NCBI GenBank assembly: GCA_026913215.1
Contig: JAPTYK010000001.1
Span: 4,526,001-4,590,000 of the forward strand
From: Streptomyces diastatochromogenes
Lineage (GTDB): Bacteria > Actinomycetota > Actinomycetes > Streptomycetales > Streptomycetaceae
Direction of reading: 5' to 3'
Length of the DNA: 64,000 bases
Position 1 is the first letter of the stretch, and each line of letters begins with the position of its first letter. Positions 1-9,407 of this stretch are shown here, piece by piece. The notes under the pieces are model-generated. The model searched no databases and was not told the origin of the DNA. It worked only from the letters and a program-made list of their open reading frames with translations. Position numbers and translations under genes: made by a program.

Positions 1-1
1 G

Positions 2-355
2 TCCAGCGTCCGCCCCTCCGAACAGGGCATCGCCTCCGGCGCCAACAACGCGCTGCGCGAGGTCGGCGGCGCGCTCGGCGTCGCGATTATGGCCTCGATC
101 TTCGCCGCGCAGGGCGGCTACGAGTCCGGCCAGAGCTTCGTCGACGGCCTGATCCCCGCGCTGTGGGTCGGCGCCGGAGCGGTGGCCCTCGGCGCGGTGG
201 CGGTCCTCTTCGCCCCGTCGCGGCGGGCCCGCGAGGCGGCGGAGACGGAGGCCGGGGCGGATTCCGGAGCGGAGGCGCCGGCCGGGGCTGGAGCCGGGGC
301 CGGGGCGAGTCCGACCCGGGACCGGTGCGGGAAGTCGGGGCTGATCGTCGCGTGA
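2..355 (+). CDS. MFS transporter (DHA2-type), C-terminal fragment
   Basis: The window opens inside a gene; only about 117 C-terminal residues are present. A segment reading GIASGANNALREVGGALGVA is the conserved loop and helix near the end of 14-TM DHA2 drug:proton exporters. A last hydrophobic helix (ALWVGAGAVALGAVAVLF) follows, then an Ala/Glu/Gly-rich cytoplasmic tail. The family exports small molecules, often antibiotics, across the inner membrane using the proton gradient. The substrate cannot be inferred. The family call is firm; the start lies outside the window. Confidence 0.85.
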   Translation, partial: SSVRPSEQGIASGANNALREVGGALGVAIMASIFAAQGGYESGQSFVDGLIPALWVGAGAVALGAVAVLFAPSRRAREAAETEAGADSGAEAPAGAGAGAGASPTRDRCGKSGLIVA

Positions 356-386
356 CGGCGGTCCGGTGCCGCACAGGAGAAGCGGC

Positions 387-640
387 GGCACCCCGAGGCG
401 CACGGCCCCGCTCCTTTCGGCGGGGCCGTCGCCTTCCGTTCGCGGCGGCTGCGGTCCGGGGCCGTGTCGGAGGGGCGGTGGCACGCCGAGGCGCACGGCC
501 CCGCTCCTTTCGGCGGGGTCGTCGTCTTTCCGGCCGTCGCGGCTGCGGTCCGGGGCCGTGTCGGAGGGGCGGCGGCACCCCGAGGCGCACGGCATCGCCC
601 CTTCCGGCGGGGTCGTCGTCTTCCGTGTGTCGTGAGCGCG
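387..640. repeat. Three tandem ~93-bp repeats, each carrying a hairpin
   Basis: Three consecutive copies begin at about 387, 480 and 574 (period 93-94 bp). Each starts GGCACNCCGAGGCGCAC and contains a G/C stem with a CTCCTTTCGG-type loop, like a rho-independent terminator stem. Copies 1 and 2 are near identical and copy 3 is diverged. The array fills the gap between the MFS gene and murB. No credible gene is present here. It looks like a multiplied terminator. Confidence 0.85.
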
Positions 641-658
641 GCCCGTACCCTTGAGCCC

Positions 659-1713
659 GTGCAGCAGATCGCAGACGCTCCCTCGCGCCCCTGACCACCT
701 TTCGGCTCGGCGGACCCGCCGCCCGGCTCGTCACCGCCACCAGCGACGACGAGGTGATCGCGGCGGTCCGGGAGGCCGACGCCGCAGGGACCCCGCTGCT
801 GGTGATCGGCGGCGGATCCAACCTGGTCATCGGGGACAAGGGCTTCGACGGCACGGCGCTGCGGATTGCCACCACCGGCTTCCACCTGGACGGGACCCGC
901 CTGGAGCTCGCCGCGGGCGAGGTCTGGACGGACGCCGTGGCGCGGACCGTCGAGGCCGGGCTCGCCGGGATCGAGTGCCTGGCCGGGATCCCCGGCTCCG
1001 CCGGCGCGACCCCCATCCAGAACGTCGGCGCGTACGGGCAGGACGTCTCCGCCACCGTCACCGAGGTCGTCGCCTACGACCGGCGCGCCGAGGAGACCGT
1101 CACCCTCACGAACGCCGCGTGCGCCTTCTCGTACCGGCACAGCCTCTTCAAGGACCAGCCCGACCGGTACGTCGTGCTGCGGGTCCGCTTCGAACTCGAG
1201 GACGCCGACGGGATGTCGGCGCCGATCAAGTACCCCGAGACCGCCCGCGCCCTCGGCGTGGAGGCCGGGGACCGGGTACCCCTCGCCACCGCCCGCGAGA
1301 CCGTCCTGAAGCTCCGCGCGAGCAAGGGCATGGTCCTGGATCCGGCCGACCACGACACCTGGTCCGCCGGCTCCTTCTTCACCAACCCGATCCTCACGGC
1401 GGGGAGTACGAGGCCTTCCTCGCGCGCGTGGCGGAGCGGCTCGGCCCGGACGTCACCCCGCCCGCCTTCCCGGCGGGCGAGGAGGGAGCCGTGAAGACCT
1501 CGGCGGCCTGGCTCATCGACAGGGCCGGGTTCACCAGGGTACGGCTCCGGGCCCGCCCGGATCTCCACCAAGCACACGCTCGCCCTCACCAACCGGGGCG
1601 AGGCGACCACCGAGGACCTCCTCGCCCTCGCCCGCGAGGTCGTCGCCGGGGTGCGGGAGGCCTTCGGGATCACGCTCGTCAACGAGCCCGTCACCGTGGG
1701 CGTCGAGCTCTAG
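659..1713 (+). CDS. murB: UDP-N-acetylenolpyruvoylglucosamine reductase (frameshifted in this sequence)
   Basis: MurB reduces UDP-GlcNAc-enolpyruvate to UDP-MurNAc with NADPH, an early cytoplasmic step of peptidoglycan synthesis. An N-terminal FAD-binding segment (GGGSNLVIGDKGF), the GIECLAGIPGSAGATPIQNVG motif split around the active site, and the C-terminal SAAWLIDRAGF and ISTKHTLALTNRG motifs are all present, but in three frames. Breaks lie near 685 (one C lost), 1400 (one base lost) and 1539 (two G lost). Restored, the protein is about 352 aa, the usual actinobacterial length. GTG at 659 is chosen because VQQIADAP matches the family start. It is essential, so the breaks are probably sequence errors. 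Confidence 0.9.
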
Positions 1714-2339
1714 TACGCGACGCCCACGCCCTGCTTGAGCGTCGCGGGGTCGTCGATCATCGCCAGCATCGCGTGGGCCACGTCCGCGCGGGCCAGGAAG
1801 CGGCCCCGGAGCGGGTGCCGCCGACGACCGTGCGGTAGCGGCCGGTGCCCGGCTTGTCCGTCAGCCGGGGCGGGCGCACGGCGGTCCAGTCGGTGCCGCT
1901 CGCGGCGAGCTCGGACTCCATGACCCGCAGGTCGGCGTAGATGTCCTTCAGGACCGCGTTGATGATCGCGAGCATCGCCCTGTCGACGAGGGCTGCCCTC
2001 CGGGACCGGGCCCAGCGGGGCCGCGCTGACCACCAGGAGCCGGCGCGTCATCTCGGCCTCCATCGCCGTGAGCACCGAGCGGGTCAGCCGGGCCGCCACG
2101 CCCGCGTCCGCCCGGGTCCGGGCGCCGAGGCCCGAGAGCACCGCGTCCCGGCCCGCGACGGCCCCGCGCAGGGCCTCGGGGTCGGTCAGGTCGGCCCGGT
2201 GGACCGTGAGGCCCTCGCCGGTCACGGCGAGCCGCGCCGGGTCCCGCACCACCGCCGTCACCTCGTGGCCCGAGGCCAGTGCCTGCCGGACGATCTCCTG
2301 GCCGATGCCACCGGTCGCGCCGAAGACTGTGAGCTTCAT
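1710..2339 (-). CDS. NAD(P)-binding (NmrA/SDR-like) oxidoreductase (frameshifted)
   Basis: The product of about 210 aa begins MKLTVFGATGGIGQEIVRQA, a Rossmann dinucleotide-binding loop (GATGGIG). It continues with strands typical of atypical short-chain dehydrogenases that act as NAD(P)H-binding quinone or flavin reductases. The middle (about 1815-1985, containing MESELAASGTDWTAVRPPRL) is in a different frame from both ends, so two compensating indels are inferred. The stop codon overlaps that of the convergent murB. The gene is divergent from the TetR gene at 2428 and shares an operator region, so it is the likely repressor target. The substrate is unknown. Confidence 0.75.
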   Translation of the reverse strand: MKLTVFGATGGIGQEIVRQALASGHEVTAVVRDPARLAVTGEGLTVHRADLTDPEALRGAVAGRDAVLSGLGARTRADAGVAARLTRSVLTAMEAEMTRRLLVVSAAPLGPVPEGSPRRQGDARDHQRGPEGHLRRPAGHGVRARRERHRLDRRAPAPADGQAGHRPLPHGRRRHPLRGRFLARADVAHAMLAMIDDPATLKQGVGVAY

Positions 2340-2359
2340 GTCGCACCCTCCCAGGGTGG

Positions 2360-2398
2360 GTAAGTATTCACTCACCCCTAGGGTGAGTGGATACTCAC
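2360..2398. promoter_or_regulatory. Probable TetR operator (39-bp inverted repeat)
   Basis: Two 18-bp arms (2360-2377 and 2381-2398) flank CTA and are inverted with two mismatches. The core half-site is GTGAGT(G/A)(G/A)ATACT. It sits between the divergent reductase and TetR genes, where an autoregulating TetR repressor would control both. Confidence 0.75.
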
Positions 2399-2427
2399 TC
2401 AAACGTCAAGCGTGCACTGGAGGATGC

Positions 2428-3024
2428 GTGGACCAGAGACCGACCCGGACCCGGATCATCGACGCCGCCCGCGACCTCATGCGGACGGCGGGGCTCGCCC
2501 GGACCACCACCAAGGAGATCGCCAAGGCGGCCGGCTGCTCGGAAGCCGCGCTCTACAAGTACTTCAGCAGCAAGGAAGAGCTCTTCCTGACCGTCCTGAA
2601 CGAACGCCTGCCCCAGCTCGGCGAGCTCCTCGGCATACTCGCCGCCGACCCCGGCGGCCGCACCGTCGAGGAGAACCTCACGGAGGTCGCCCGGCAGGCC
2701 GTGCGCTTCTACGAGCAGACCTTCCCGGTCGTCGCCTCCCTCTACGCGGAACCGCAGCTCAAGCGGCGCCACGAGGAGGCCATGCGCACCTACGGCGTGG
2801 GCCCCCACAAGCCCATCGAAGGCCTCGCCGCCTACCTCCGCGCCGAGCAGCAGGCCGGCCGCCTGAGCCCCGACGCCGACCCGGTGGCCGCCGCGTCCCT
2901 GCTCCTCGGGGCCTGCGTGCAGCGCTCCTTCGCCTGGGAGATGACCCCGGACCGCAGGCCGCCGGACTCCCTCGACGACTTCGCCCGCACGCTCGTCCGC
3001 ACCCTGCTCCAGGGCATCGGCTAG
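2428..3024 (+). CDS. TetR/AcrR family transcriptional regulator
   Basis: A 198-aa protein with an N-terminal TetR helix-turn-helix at about residues 28-46 (TTKEIAKAAGCSEAALYKYF, with the usual LYKYF recognition-helix end). A C-terminal all-helical ligand-binding and dimerisation domain follows. GTG at 2428 is chosen because GGAGG lies just upstream and the domain then starts at the usual distance from the N-terminus. It probably represses itself and the divergent NAD(P)-binding reductase through the long inverted repeat at 2360-2398. Its stop overlaps the convergent adenosine deaminase family gene by four bases. The ligand is unknown. Confidence 0.92.
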   Translation: MDQRPTRTRIIDAARDLMRTAGLARTTTKEIAKAAGCSEAALYKYFSSKEELFLTVLNERLPQLGELLGILAADPGGRTVEENLTEVARQAVRFYEQTFPVVASLYAEPQLKRRHEEAMRTYGVGPHKPIEGLAAYLRAEQQAGRLSPDADPVAAASLLLGACVQRSFAWEMTPDRRPPDSLDDFARTLVRTLLQGIG

Positions 3025-4037
3025 GCGATCCAGTCGTCGATCCCCGCCAGGAGCTTCGCCCTGACGTCCTCCGGTGCCGCCGAACCCCGCACCGACTGAC
3101 GGGCCAGCTCCGCCAGCTCCGCGTCGGTGAACCCGTGGTGCCGGCGGGCGATCTCGTACTGGGCGGCCAGCCGCGAGCCGAAGAGGAGGGGGTCGTCGGC
3201 GCCGAGCGCCATCGGGACGCCCGCCTCGAAGAGGGTGCGCAGCGGGACGTCCTCGTGCTTCTCGTACACCCCGAGGGCCACGTTCGACGCCGGGCAGACC
3301 TCGCAGGTCACGCCCCGCTCGGCGAGCTTCCGCAGCAGCCGCGGGTCCTCCGCCGACCGCACCCCGTGACCGACCCGCGCCGCCCGCAGGTCGTCCAGGC
3401 AGTCCCGTACGGACGAGGGCCCCGTCAGCTCGCCGCCGTGCGGGGCCGCGAGCAGGCCGCCCTCCCGCGCGATGGCGAAGGCCCGGTCGAAGTCCCGGGC
3501 CATGCCCCGCCGTTCGTCGTTGGAGAGGCCGAAACCGACCACGCCCCGGTCCGCGAACCGCACCGCCAGCCGGGCCAGGGTCCGGGCCTCCAGGGGGTGC
3601 TTCATCCGGTTCGCCGCGACCAGGACCCGCATCCCGAGCCCGGTCTCCCGCGAGGCCGCGTCGACCGCGTCGAGGATGATCTCCAGGGCCGGGATCAGAC
3701 CGCCCAGGTGCGGGGCGTACGAGGTGGGGTCGACCTGGATCTCCAGCCACCCCGAGCCGTCCCTGACGTCCTCCTGGGCCGCCTCGCGGACGAGGCGCTG
3801 GATGTCCTCGGGCGCCCGCAGGCAGGAGCGGGCGATGTCGTACAGCCGCTGGAAGCGGAACCAGCCGCGCTCGTCGGTGGCCCGCAGTTTGGGGGGCGTG
3901 CCGCTCTTGAGCGCCTCCGGGAGGTGCACGCCGTACTTGTCGGCCAGCTCGATGAGGGTCGTGGGCCGCATCGAACCGGTGAAGTGCAGGTGCAGATGGG
4001 CCTTGGGCAACAGGGTGAGATCGCGTACGTGCTCCAT
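3021..4037 (-). CDS. Adenosine deaminase family protein
   Basis: A metal-dependent TIM-barrel deaminase of 338 aa that acts on adenosine or a related purine nucleoside in salvage. Metal and catalytic signatures are visible: HLHLH at residues 14-18 (first metal pair) followed by FTGS, HGGE in the middle, a HGVR histidine, then GADDP near the end. The start MEHVRDLTLLPKAHLH at 4037 is chosen over an in-frame ATG 18 bases upstream because it matches the family start. Streptomyces carry several paralogues, some acting on other substrates, so exact specificity is open. No operon partner is visible. Confidence 0.88.
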   Translation of the reverse strand: MEHVRDLTLLPKAHLHLHFTGSMRPTTLIELADKYGVHLPEALKSGTPPKLRATDERGWFRFQRLYDIARSCLRAPEDIQRLVREAAQEDVRDGSGWLEIQVDPTSYAPHLGGLIPALEIILDAVDAASRETGLGMRVLVAANRMKHPLEARTLARLAVRFADRGVVGFGLSNDERRGMARDFDRAFAIAREGGLLAAPHGGELTGPSSVRDCLDDLRAARVGHGVRSAEDPRLLRKLAERGVTCEVCPASNVALGVYEKHEDVPLRTLFEAGVPMALGADDPLLFGSRLAAQYEIARRHHGFTDAELAELARQSVRGSAAPEDVRAKLLAGIDDWIA

Positions 4038-4111
4038 CGACCGATACTGCCGCACCCGAATGGACGAATGAAGTCCATTTCCCCGATCGGGACCTTGCTA
4101 GAACGCAAAAA

Positions 4112-4142
4112 CGGGCCCCCGGTTCCGGAGAACCGGGGGCCC
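4112..4142 (-). terminator. Rho-independent terminator of the aminotransferase gene
   Basis: A perfect 14-bp G/C stem (CGGGCCCCCGGTTC and its complement) with a short loop. On the minus strand it is followed by TTTTT. It ends transcription from the gene starting at 5383. Confidence 0.9.
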
Positions 4143-4157
4143 GCAGCGATCAGAGGA

Positions 4158-5383
4158 TCAGTCCGTCGCCTCGGCCAGGAGCTTCTGGATCCGGGACACG
4201 CCCTCCACCAGGTCCTCGTCGCCGAGCGCGTACGAGAGGCGCAGGTAGCCCGGGGTGCCGAAGGCCTCGCCGGGGACGACCGCGACCTCGGCCTCGTCCA
4301 GGATCAGGGCGGCCAGCTCGACCGAGGTCTGCGGGCGCTTGCCGCGGATCTCCTTGCCGAGCAGGCCCTTCACCGACGGGTACGCGTAGAACGCGCCCTC
4401 GGGGGTCGGGCAGTACACGCCGTCGATGTCGTTCAGCATCCGCACGATCGTCTGACGGCGGCGGTCGAAGGCGGTGCGCATCTCCGCGACCGCGTCCAGG
4501 TTGCCGGAGACGGCGGCGAGCGCGGCGACCTGGGCGACGTTGCTCACGTTGGACGTGGCGTGCGACTGGAGGTTCGTCGCGGCCTTCACGACGTCCTTCG
4601 GGCCGACGATCCACCCGACGCGCCAGCCCGTCATCGCGTACGTCTTCGCGACGCCGTTGACCACGATGCACTTGTCGCGCAGCTCGGGCACGATCGCCGG
4701 CAGCGAGGTGAACTTCGCGTCGCCGTAGACCAGGTGCTCGTAGATCTCGTCCGTCAGGACCCACAGGCCGTGCTCGACGGCCCAGCGGCCGATCGCCTCG
4801 GCGTCCGCCTCGCTGTAGACCGCGCCGGTCGGGTTCGAGGGGAGACGAAGAGGACGACCTTGGTCCGCTCCGTGCGCGCCGCCTCCAGCTGCTCCACCGA
4901 GACCCGGTAGCCGGTGGTCTCGTCGGCGACGACCTCCACCGGGACACCGCCCGCGAGGCGGATCGACTCGGGGTACGTCGTCCAGTACGGCGCCGGGACG
5001 ATGACCTCGTCGCCCGGGTCGAGGATCGCGGCGAAGGCCTCGTAGATCGCCTGCTTGCCGCCGTTGGTCACCAGCACCTGGGAGGCGTCGACCTCGTAAC
5101 CCGAGTCGCGCAGCGTCTTGGCGGCGATCGCGGCCTTCAGCTCCGGCAGGCCGCCGGCCGGCGTGTAGCGGTGGTACTTCGGGTTCTTGCAGGCCTCGAC
5201 GGCCGCTTCGACGATGTAGTCCGGCGTCGGGAAGTCGGGCTCACCGGCGCCGAAACCGATCACCGGGCGGCCGGCGGCCTTGAGGGCCTTGGCCTTGGCG
5301 TCGACGGCGAGGGTGGCGGACTCGGAGATCGCACCGATCCGGGCGGAGACCCGACGCTCGGTGGGAGGGGTAGCAGCGCTCAT
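4158..5383 (-). CDS. Pyridoxal phosphate-dependent aminotransferase (aspartate-type; one frameshift)
   Basis: A fold-type I class I aminotransferase of about 408 aa, most like aspartate aminotransferase, transferring amino groups between aspartate/glutamate and 2-oxoacids. Visible landmarks are GFGAGEPDFPTP in the N-terminal arm, YTPAGGLPELK, a PYWTTYP segment, and the PLP-binding lysine in NGVAKTYAMTGWRVGW. One C is lost near 4841, inside VSPSNPTGAV. ATG at 5383 (MSAATPPTERRV) is preferred over an ATG nine bases upstream by homology. It is a single-gene unit ending at a strong terminator. Related enzymes also act on prephenate or kynurenine, so specificity is moderately sure. Confidence 0.88.
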
Positions 5384-5588
5384 ACGGGCCATCGTCCCAG
5401 ACCGCGCCGAGGCCCGGCACGCAGGTTTCACGGACCGGACAGGACCGGTCATTACCGGTCGTACGCGCGTCCGGGAGCAGGTCGGCGCGGTTTCTGTTCG
5501 ACGTAGGGGCCCATGACCACGTATGCTCACTCCTCGTTGGCCCGCACCGACCACATCTCACGATGCGGTACGTTGGGGGCACCGACAA

Positions 5589-5661
5589 AGGGTCGTAGCT
5601 CAATTGGTAGAGCACCGGTCTCCAAAACCGGCGGTTGGGGGTTCAAGTCCCTCCGGCCCTG
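5589..5661 (+). tRNA. tRNA-Trp (CCA)
   Basis: A 73-nt cloverleaf: acceptor AGGGTCG pairs with CGGCCCT, with a D-arm TAGCTCAATTGGTAGAGC, an anticodon loop with CCA, and a T-arm with GGTTCAAGTCC. The terminal CCA is not encoded. A tRNA-Trp immediately before secE-nusG is the usual Streptomyces arrangement. Confidence 0.95.
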
Positions 5662-5766
5662 CTACACACACCGCCAGGTGTTGTGCGCATGTGTACGTAC
5701 TTCATTGCACCGCCGTGCGGCTCCACCCGGGCGCGGCACGGCCGACCCGGAATCAGGTGAGACATC

Positions 5767-6054
5767 GTGACGGACGCCGTAGGCTCCATCGACACGCCTG
5801 ATGCCGACGACGAGACCGCCGAGTCGAAGAAGAAGTCCCGCAAGGGCGGCAAGCGCGGAAAGAAGGGCCCCCTGGGCCGTCTCGCGCTCTTCTACCGCCA
5901 GATCATCGCGGAGCTCCGCAAGGTCGTCTGGCCCACGCGGAACCAGCTGACGTCGTACACCACCGTGGTGATTGTCTTCGTCGTCATCATGATCGGCCTT
6001 GTCACCGTGATTGACTATGGCTTCCAGGAAGCAGTCAAGTACGTCTTCGGCTGA
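5767..6054 (+). CDS. secE: Preprotein translocase subunit SecE
   Basis: SecE stabilises the SecYEG protein-conducting channel in the membrane. This 95-aa protein has an acidic N-terminus, then a basic cytoplasmic stretch rich in Lys and Gly. The conserved amphipathic helix ELRKVVWPTRNQL is followed by one transmembrane helix (about residues 65-85). That is the short, single-TM actinobacterial form. It starts at GTG 5767, just downstream of tRNA-Trp, and lies 44 bp before nusG, with which it is probably co-transcribed. Confidence 0.97.
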   Translation: MTDAVGSIDTPDADDETAESKKKSRKGGKRGKKGPLGRLALFYRQIIAELRKVVWPTRNQLTSYTTVVIVFVVIMIGLVTVIDYGFQEAVKYVFG

Positions 6055-6098
6055 CTTTTTGTTCCACCCCATCTGTATCGCAGGAAGAAGCAGCCACC

Positions 6099-6964
6099 GT
6101 GTCTGACGCGAACCTGAACGACGCCTTCGAGTCCGAGTCCGTCGAGGACGAGCTGGACATCGTCGAGGCCGCCGACGAGGACGTCGAGGACGTCGAGGTC
6201 GACGCTGCTGAGGACGCTGCGGACGAGGACGTCGAGGTCGAGGCCGACGAGGACGTCGAGGCCGACGAGGACGACGCCGTCGAGACCGACGAGGACGTCG
6301 AGGACGAGGACGAGGACGCCGAGGAGGAGGCCGAGCCGGCCGCCCCGGTCGACCCGATCGCCGCGCTCCGCGAGGAGCTCCGCACCCTCCCCGGCGAGTG
6401 GTACGTCATCCACACCTACGCGGGCTACGAGAAGCGCGTGAAGGCCAACCTCGAACAGCGCGCCGTCTCGCTCAACGTCGAGGACTTCATCTACCAGGCC
6501 GAGGTCCCCGAGGAAGAGATCGTCCAGATCAAGGGCGGCGAGCGGAAGAACGTCAAGCAGAACAAGCTCCCCGGCTACGTCCTCGTCCGCATGGACCTGA
6601 CGAACGAGTCCTGGGGCGTCGTCCGCAACACCCCGGCGTCACCGGCTTCGTGGGCAACGCCTACGACCCGTACCCGCTGACCCTGGACGAGATCGTCAAG
6701 ATGCTCGCCCCGGAGGCCGAGGAGAAGGCCGCCCGCGAGGCCGCCGAGGCCGAGGGCAAGCCGGCTCCGGCCCGCAAGCTGGAGGTCCAGGTCCTGGACT
6801 TCGAGGTCGGCGACTCGGTCACCGTCACCGACGGCCCGTTCGCGACCCTCCAGGCCACGATCAACGAGATCAACCCGGACTCGAAGAAGGTCAAGGGCCT
6901 CGTCGAGATCTTCGGTCGCGAGACCCCGGTCGAGCTCAGCTTCGACCAGATCCAGAAGAACTGA
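6099..6964 (+). CDS. nusG: Transcription termination/antitermination factor NusG (one frameshift)
   Basis: NusG binds RNA polymerase and couples it to ribosomes or Rho. After an unusual N-terminal extension of about 85 residues made almost wholly of Asp, Glu, Val and Ala, the NGN domain begins at EWYVIHTYAGYEKRVKANLE. The C-terminal KOW domain is seen in VGDSVTVTDGPFATLQATI. One C is lost near 6636 (within NTPGVTGFVGN), splitting the gene. Restored length is about 288 aa. Acidic extensions are normal for Streptomyces NusG. A terminator-like hairpin separates it from rplK. Confidence 0.96.
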
Positions 6965-6990
6965 CCCCAGCGTCTTCCGCATCTTCCGAC

Positions 6991-7036
6991 CAGGTCAGAG
7001 TGGCTCTCGCAGCCGCTCTGACCTGCTCGGTTTTTA
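6991..7036 (+). terminator. Terminator after nusG
   Basis: A stem formed by CAGGTCAGAG (6991-7000) and CTCTGACCTG (7016-7025), with extra pairing inside, followed by GGTTTTTA. It separates secE-nusG from rplK-rplA. Confidence 0.88.
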
Positions 7037-7131
7037 GCCGCACGTCTATACCCGTTATCGTTGTGCGGTATGCCTGCATCCGGATGACCGGATGGCGGGC
7101 TGAACACTCTCACTAGGACCCGGAGAGAGCA

Positions 7132-7566
7132 ATGCCTCCCAAGAAGAAGAAGGTCACGGGGCTTATCAAGCTCCAGATCAACGCCGGTGCGGCCAACCCG
7201 GCCCCGCCGGTCGGCCCCGCGCTCGGTCAGCACGGCGTCAACATCATGGAGTTCTGCAAGGCCTACAACGCCGCGACCGAGTCGCAGCGTGGCATGGTCG
7301 TGCCGGTGGAGATCACGGTCTACGAAGACCGCACCTTCACCTTCATCACCAAGACTCCGCCGGCCGCCAAGCTGATCCTCAAGGCCGCGGGCGTGGAGAA
7401 GGGCTCCGGCGAGCCGCACAAGACCAAGGTCGCCAAGCTCACGGCTGCCCAGGTCCGCGAGATCGCCACGGTCAAGCTCCCCGACCTGAACGCCAACGAC
7501 CTGGACGCCGCGTCCAAGATCATCGCTGGCACCGCCCGTTCCATGGGCATCACGGTCGAGGGCTGA
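7132..7566 (+). CDS. rplK: 50S ribosomal protein L11
   Basis: L11 forms the stalk base with 23S helices 43/44, the GTPase-associated centre and thiostrepton site. The 144-aa protein starts [19 protein letters not shown]. It has the proline-rich linker region ([13 protein letters not shown]), the hinge [15 protein letters not shown], and the C-terminal RNA-binding [12 protein letters not shown]. Length and termini are normal. It has its own RBS (GGAGAG) and lies upstream of rplA in the usual L11 operon. Confidence 0.98.
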
Positions 7567-7643
7567 TCACCCCCTCGTGACCCCAGTGGTAGGGCGGCGC
7601 GGCCCGCACCACGACTCCATACCTGAACCAAACAGGAGAAGCA

Positions 7644-8372
7644 GTGAAGCGCAGCAAGGCTCTCCGCTCCGCGGACGCCAAGGTCGACCGCGAGCGGCTC
7701 TACGCCCCCCTCGAGGCCGTCCGTCTCGCCAAGGAGACCGCCACCACGAAGTTCGACGGCACCGTCGAGGTCGCCTTCCGCCTGGGTGTCGACCCGCGCA
7801 AGGCCGACCAGATGGTCCGTGGCACCGTGAACCTCCCGCACGGCACCGGCAAGACCGCCCGGGTCCTGGTCTTCGCGACCGGTGAGCGTGCCGAGGCCGC
7901 GATCGCCGCGGGCGCCGACATCGTCGGCTCCGACGAGCTCATCGACGAGATCTCCAAGGGCAACCGCCTGAACGAGTTCGACGCCGTTGTGGCCACCCCG
8001 GACCTCATGGGCAAGGTCGGCCGCCTCGGCCGCGTCCTCGGCCCGCGTGGTCTCATGCCGAACCCCAAGGTCGGCACCGTCACCCCCGATGTCGCGAAGG
8101 CTGTCAACGACATCAAGGGCGGCAAGATCGAGTTCCGCGTCGACAAGCACTCGAACCTGCACTTCATCATCGGCAAGGTCTCCTTCGACGAGACGAAGCT
8201 GGTCGAGAACTACGCCGCGGCCCTGGAGGAGATCCTCCGTCTGAAGCCGTCCGCCGCGAAGGGTCGCTACATCAAGAAGGCGGCCATCACGACGACGATG
8301 GGCCCCGGCATCCCGCTGGACTCCAACCGCACCCGCAACCTCCTCGTCGAGGAGGACCCGGCCGCGGTCTGA
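7644..8372 (+). CDS. rplA: 50S ribosomal protein L1
   Basis: L1 binds the 23S L1 stalk and helps release deacylated tRNA. It can also repress its own operon. The 242-aa protein starts at GTG 7644 (MKRSKALRSADAKVDRE), after AGGAGAA. The signature GTVNLPHGTGKTARVLVFA and the GPRGLMPNPKVGTVT loop are both present. It is the second gene of the L11 operon and is followed by a strong terminator. Confidence 0.98.
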   Translation: MKRSKALRSADAKVDRERLYAPLEAVRLAKETATTKFDGTVEVAFRLGVDPRKADQMVRGTVNLPHGTGKTARVLVFATGERAEAAIAAGADIVGSDELIDEISKGNRLNEFDAVVATPDLMGKVGRLGRVLGPRGLMPNPKVGTVTPDVAKAVNDIKGGKIEFRVDKHSNLHFIIGKVSFDETKLVENYAAALEEILRLKPSAAKGRYIKKAAITTTMGPGIPLDSNRTRNLLVEEDPAAV

Positions 8373-8398
8373 ACCTCACCGGTTCGCTGAGTGGTCAG

Positions 8399-8440
8399 CC
8401 GCCCCGCACCTCTCCGGAGGTGCGGGGCCGGCTCTTTGTT
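8399..8440 (+). terminator. Terminator of the rplK-rplA operon
   Basis: A perfect 12-bp stem, GCCCCGCACCTC (8401-8412) and GAGGTGCGGGGC (8417-8428), with a TCCG loop, followed by a T-rich CTCTTTGTT. Confidence 0.92.
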
Positions 8441-8486
8441 ACGGTTCAAAGAACGGTAAAGAAGTCGATCAAGGGGTGGGGAACTC

Positions 8487-9406
8487 ATGAGCAGGTCCAC
8501 GTGGAAGCGCGCCGGCATCGCCCTGACGGCCGTGGCCGTCGTGACGGGCGTCGCGGGCTGTCAGGACGGGGACTCCAAGGCGGCGCCGAAGGAGGCCCCC
8601 CAGGCCTCCGCCGGGGCGCAGGGCCACGGGGACGCCGCGAAGGTCATCCAGGCCGCGTACGAGAAGACCTCGGCCGCCAAGGCCGCCAAGGTCAAGATGA
8701 CCATGACCATGGAGGGCGTCGGCGCCGAGTCGGGCACCGTCGAGATGACCGGCATCCAGGGCTGGGCCCCGGCCGCCATGGACATCACCATGAAGGGCTC
8801 CATGCTGTCCGCGGGAACCCGGACGCGCCCGAGCAGATGCGCATGATCATGCTCGACAACGTCATGTACATGGACGCGGGCGCCCAGCAGGCCGCCGAGA
8901 TGGACGGCAAGCGCTGGATGAAGCTGGACCTGAAGGCCGCGGCCGAGGCCTCCGGCGACAAGACGATGCAGAAGCAGCTGACCGGCGGCCTGGACAACAT
9001 GAACCAGGACCCGGCCCAGCAGCTCGCCCTGCTCCTGGACTCCCCGGACCTCAAGCACGTCGGCGCCGAGAAGATCGACGGCCTGGAGACCCAGCACTAC
9101 AAGGGCACGCTCACCTTCGAGCAGATGCTCAAGGCCAACAACTCGTCGAAGCTCCTCTCCAAGCAGGACTACGACACGCTCGTCGCCAACATGAAGAAGG
9201 CCGGCCTCAAGGGCTACGACACCGAGCTCTGGGTCACCGAGGACGGCTACCCGGCCCGCATGGACATCGGCATGACCCTGGCCGAGGGCAAGATGCGGAT
9301 CCGGGCCGACTACACCGACTACGGCACCCAGATCGCCGTGAAGGCCCCGCCGGCCAAGGAGACCCTGGACCTCTTCGAGATGCTCAAGGGCATGGGCAAG
9401 GCCTGA
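8487..9406 (+). CDS. Secreted lipoprotein, LppX/LolA-like (one frameshift)
   Basis: The protein of about 306 aa has a signal peptide ending in a lipobox (VTGVAGC, acylated Cys25), followed by a Lys/Ala/Gly linker. A repeated alternating beta pattern follows, with many Met/Asp/Lys strands. It resembles actinobacterial lipoproteins of the LppX/LolA-like lipid-carrier fold; this is judged by pattern, not by a motif. One G is lost near 8813 (in SAGNPDAPEQM). It is a single-gene unit between the L11 and L10 operons. It probably sits on the outer face of the membrane; the function is unproven. Confidence 0.75.
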
Positions 9407-9407
9407 T

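Noticed and set aside
1710..2339. Calling the NAD(P)-binding gene a genuine pseudogene
   Set aside because: Its two frame changes compensate each other and match the pattern of single-base losses seen in essential genes throughout the window.
6099..6350. The acidic start of NusG as a separate gene or a fusion
   Set aside because: Such Asp/Glu/Ala-rich extensions are usual in Streptomyces NusG, and the GTG start has the proper position after secE.
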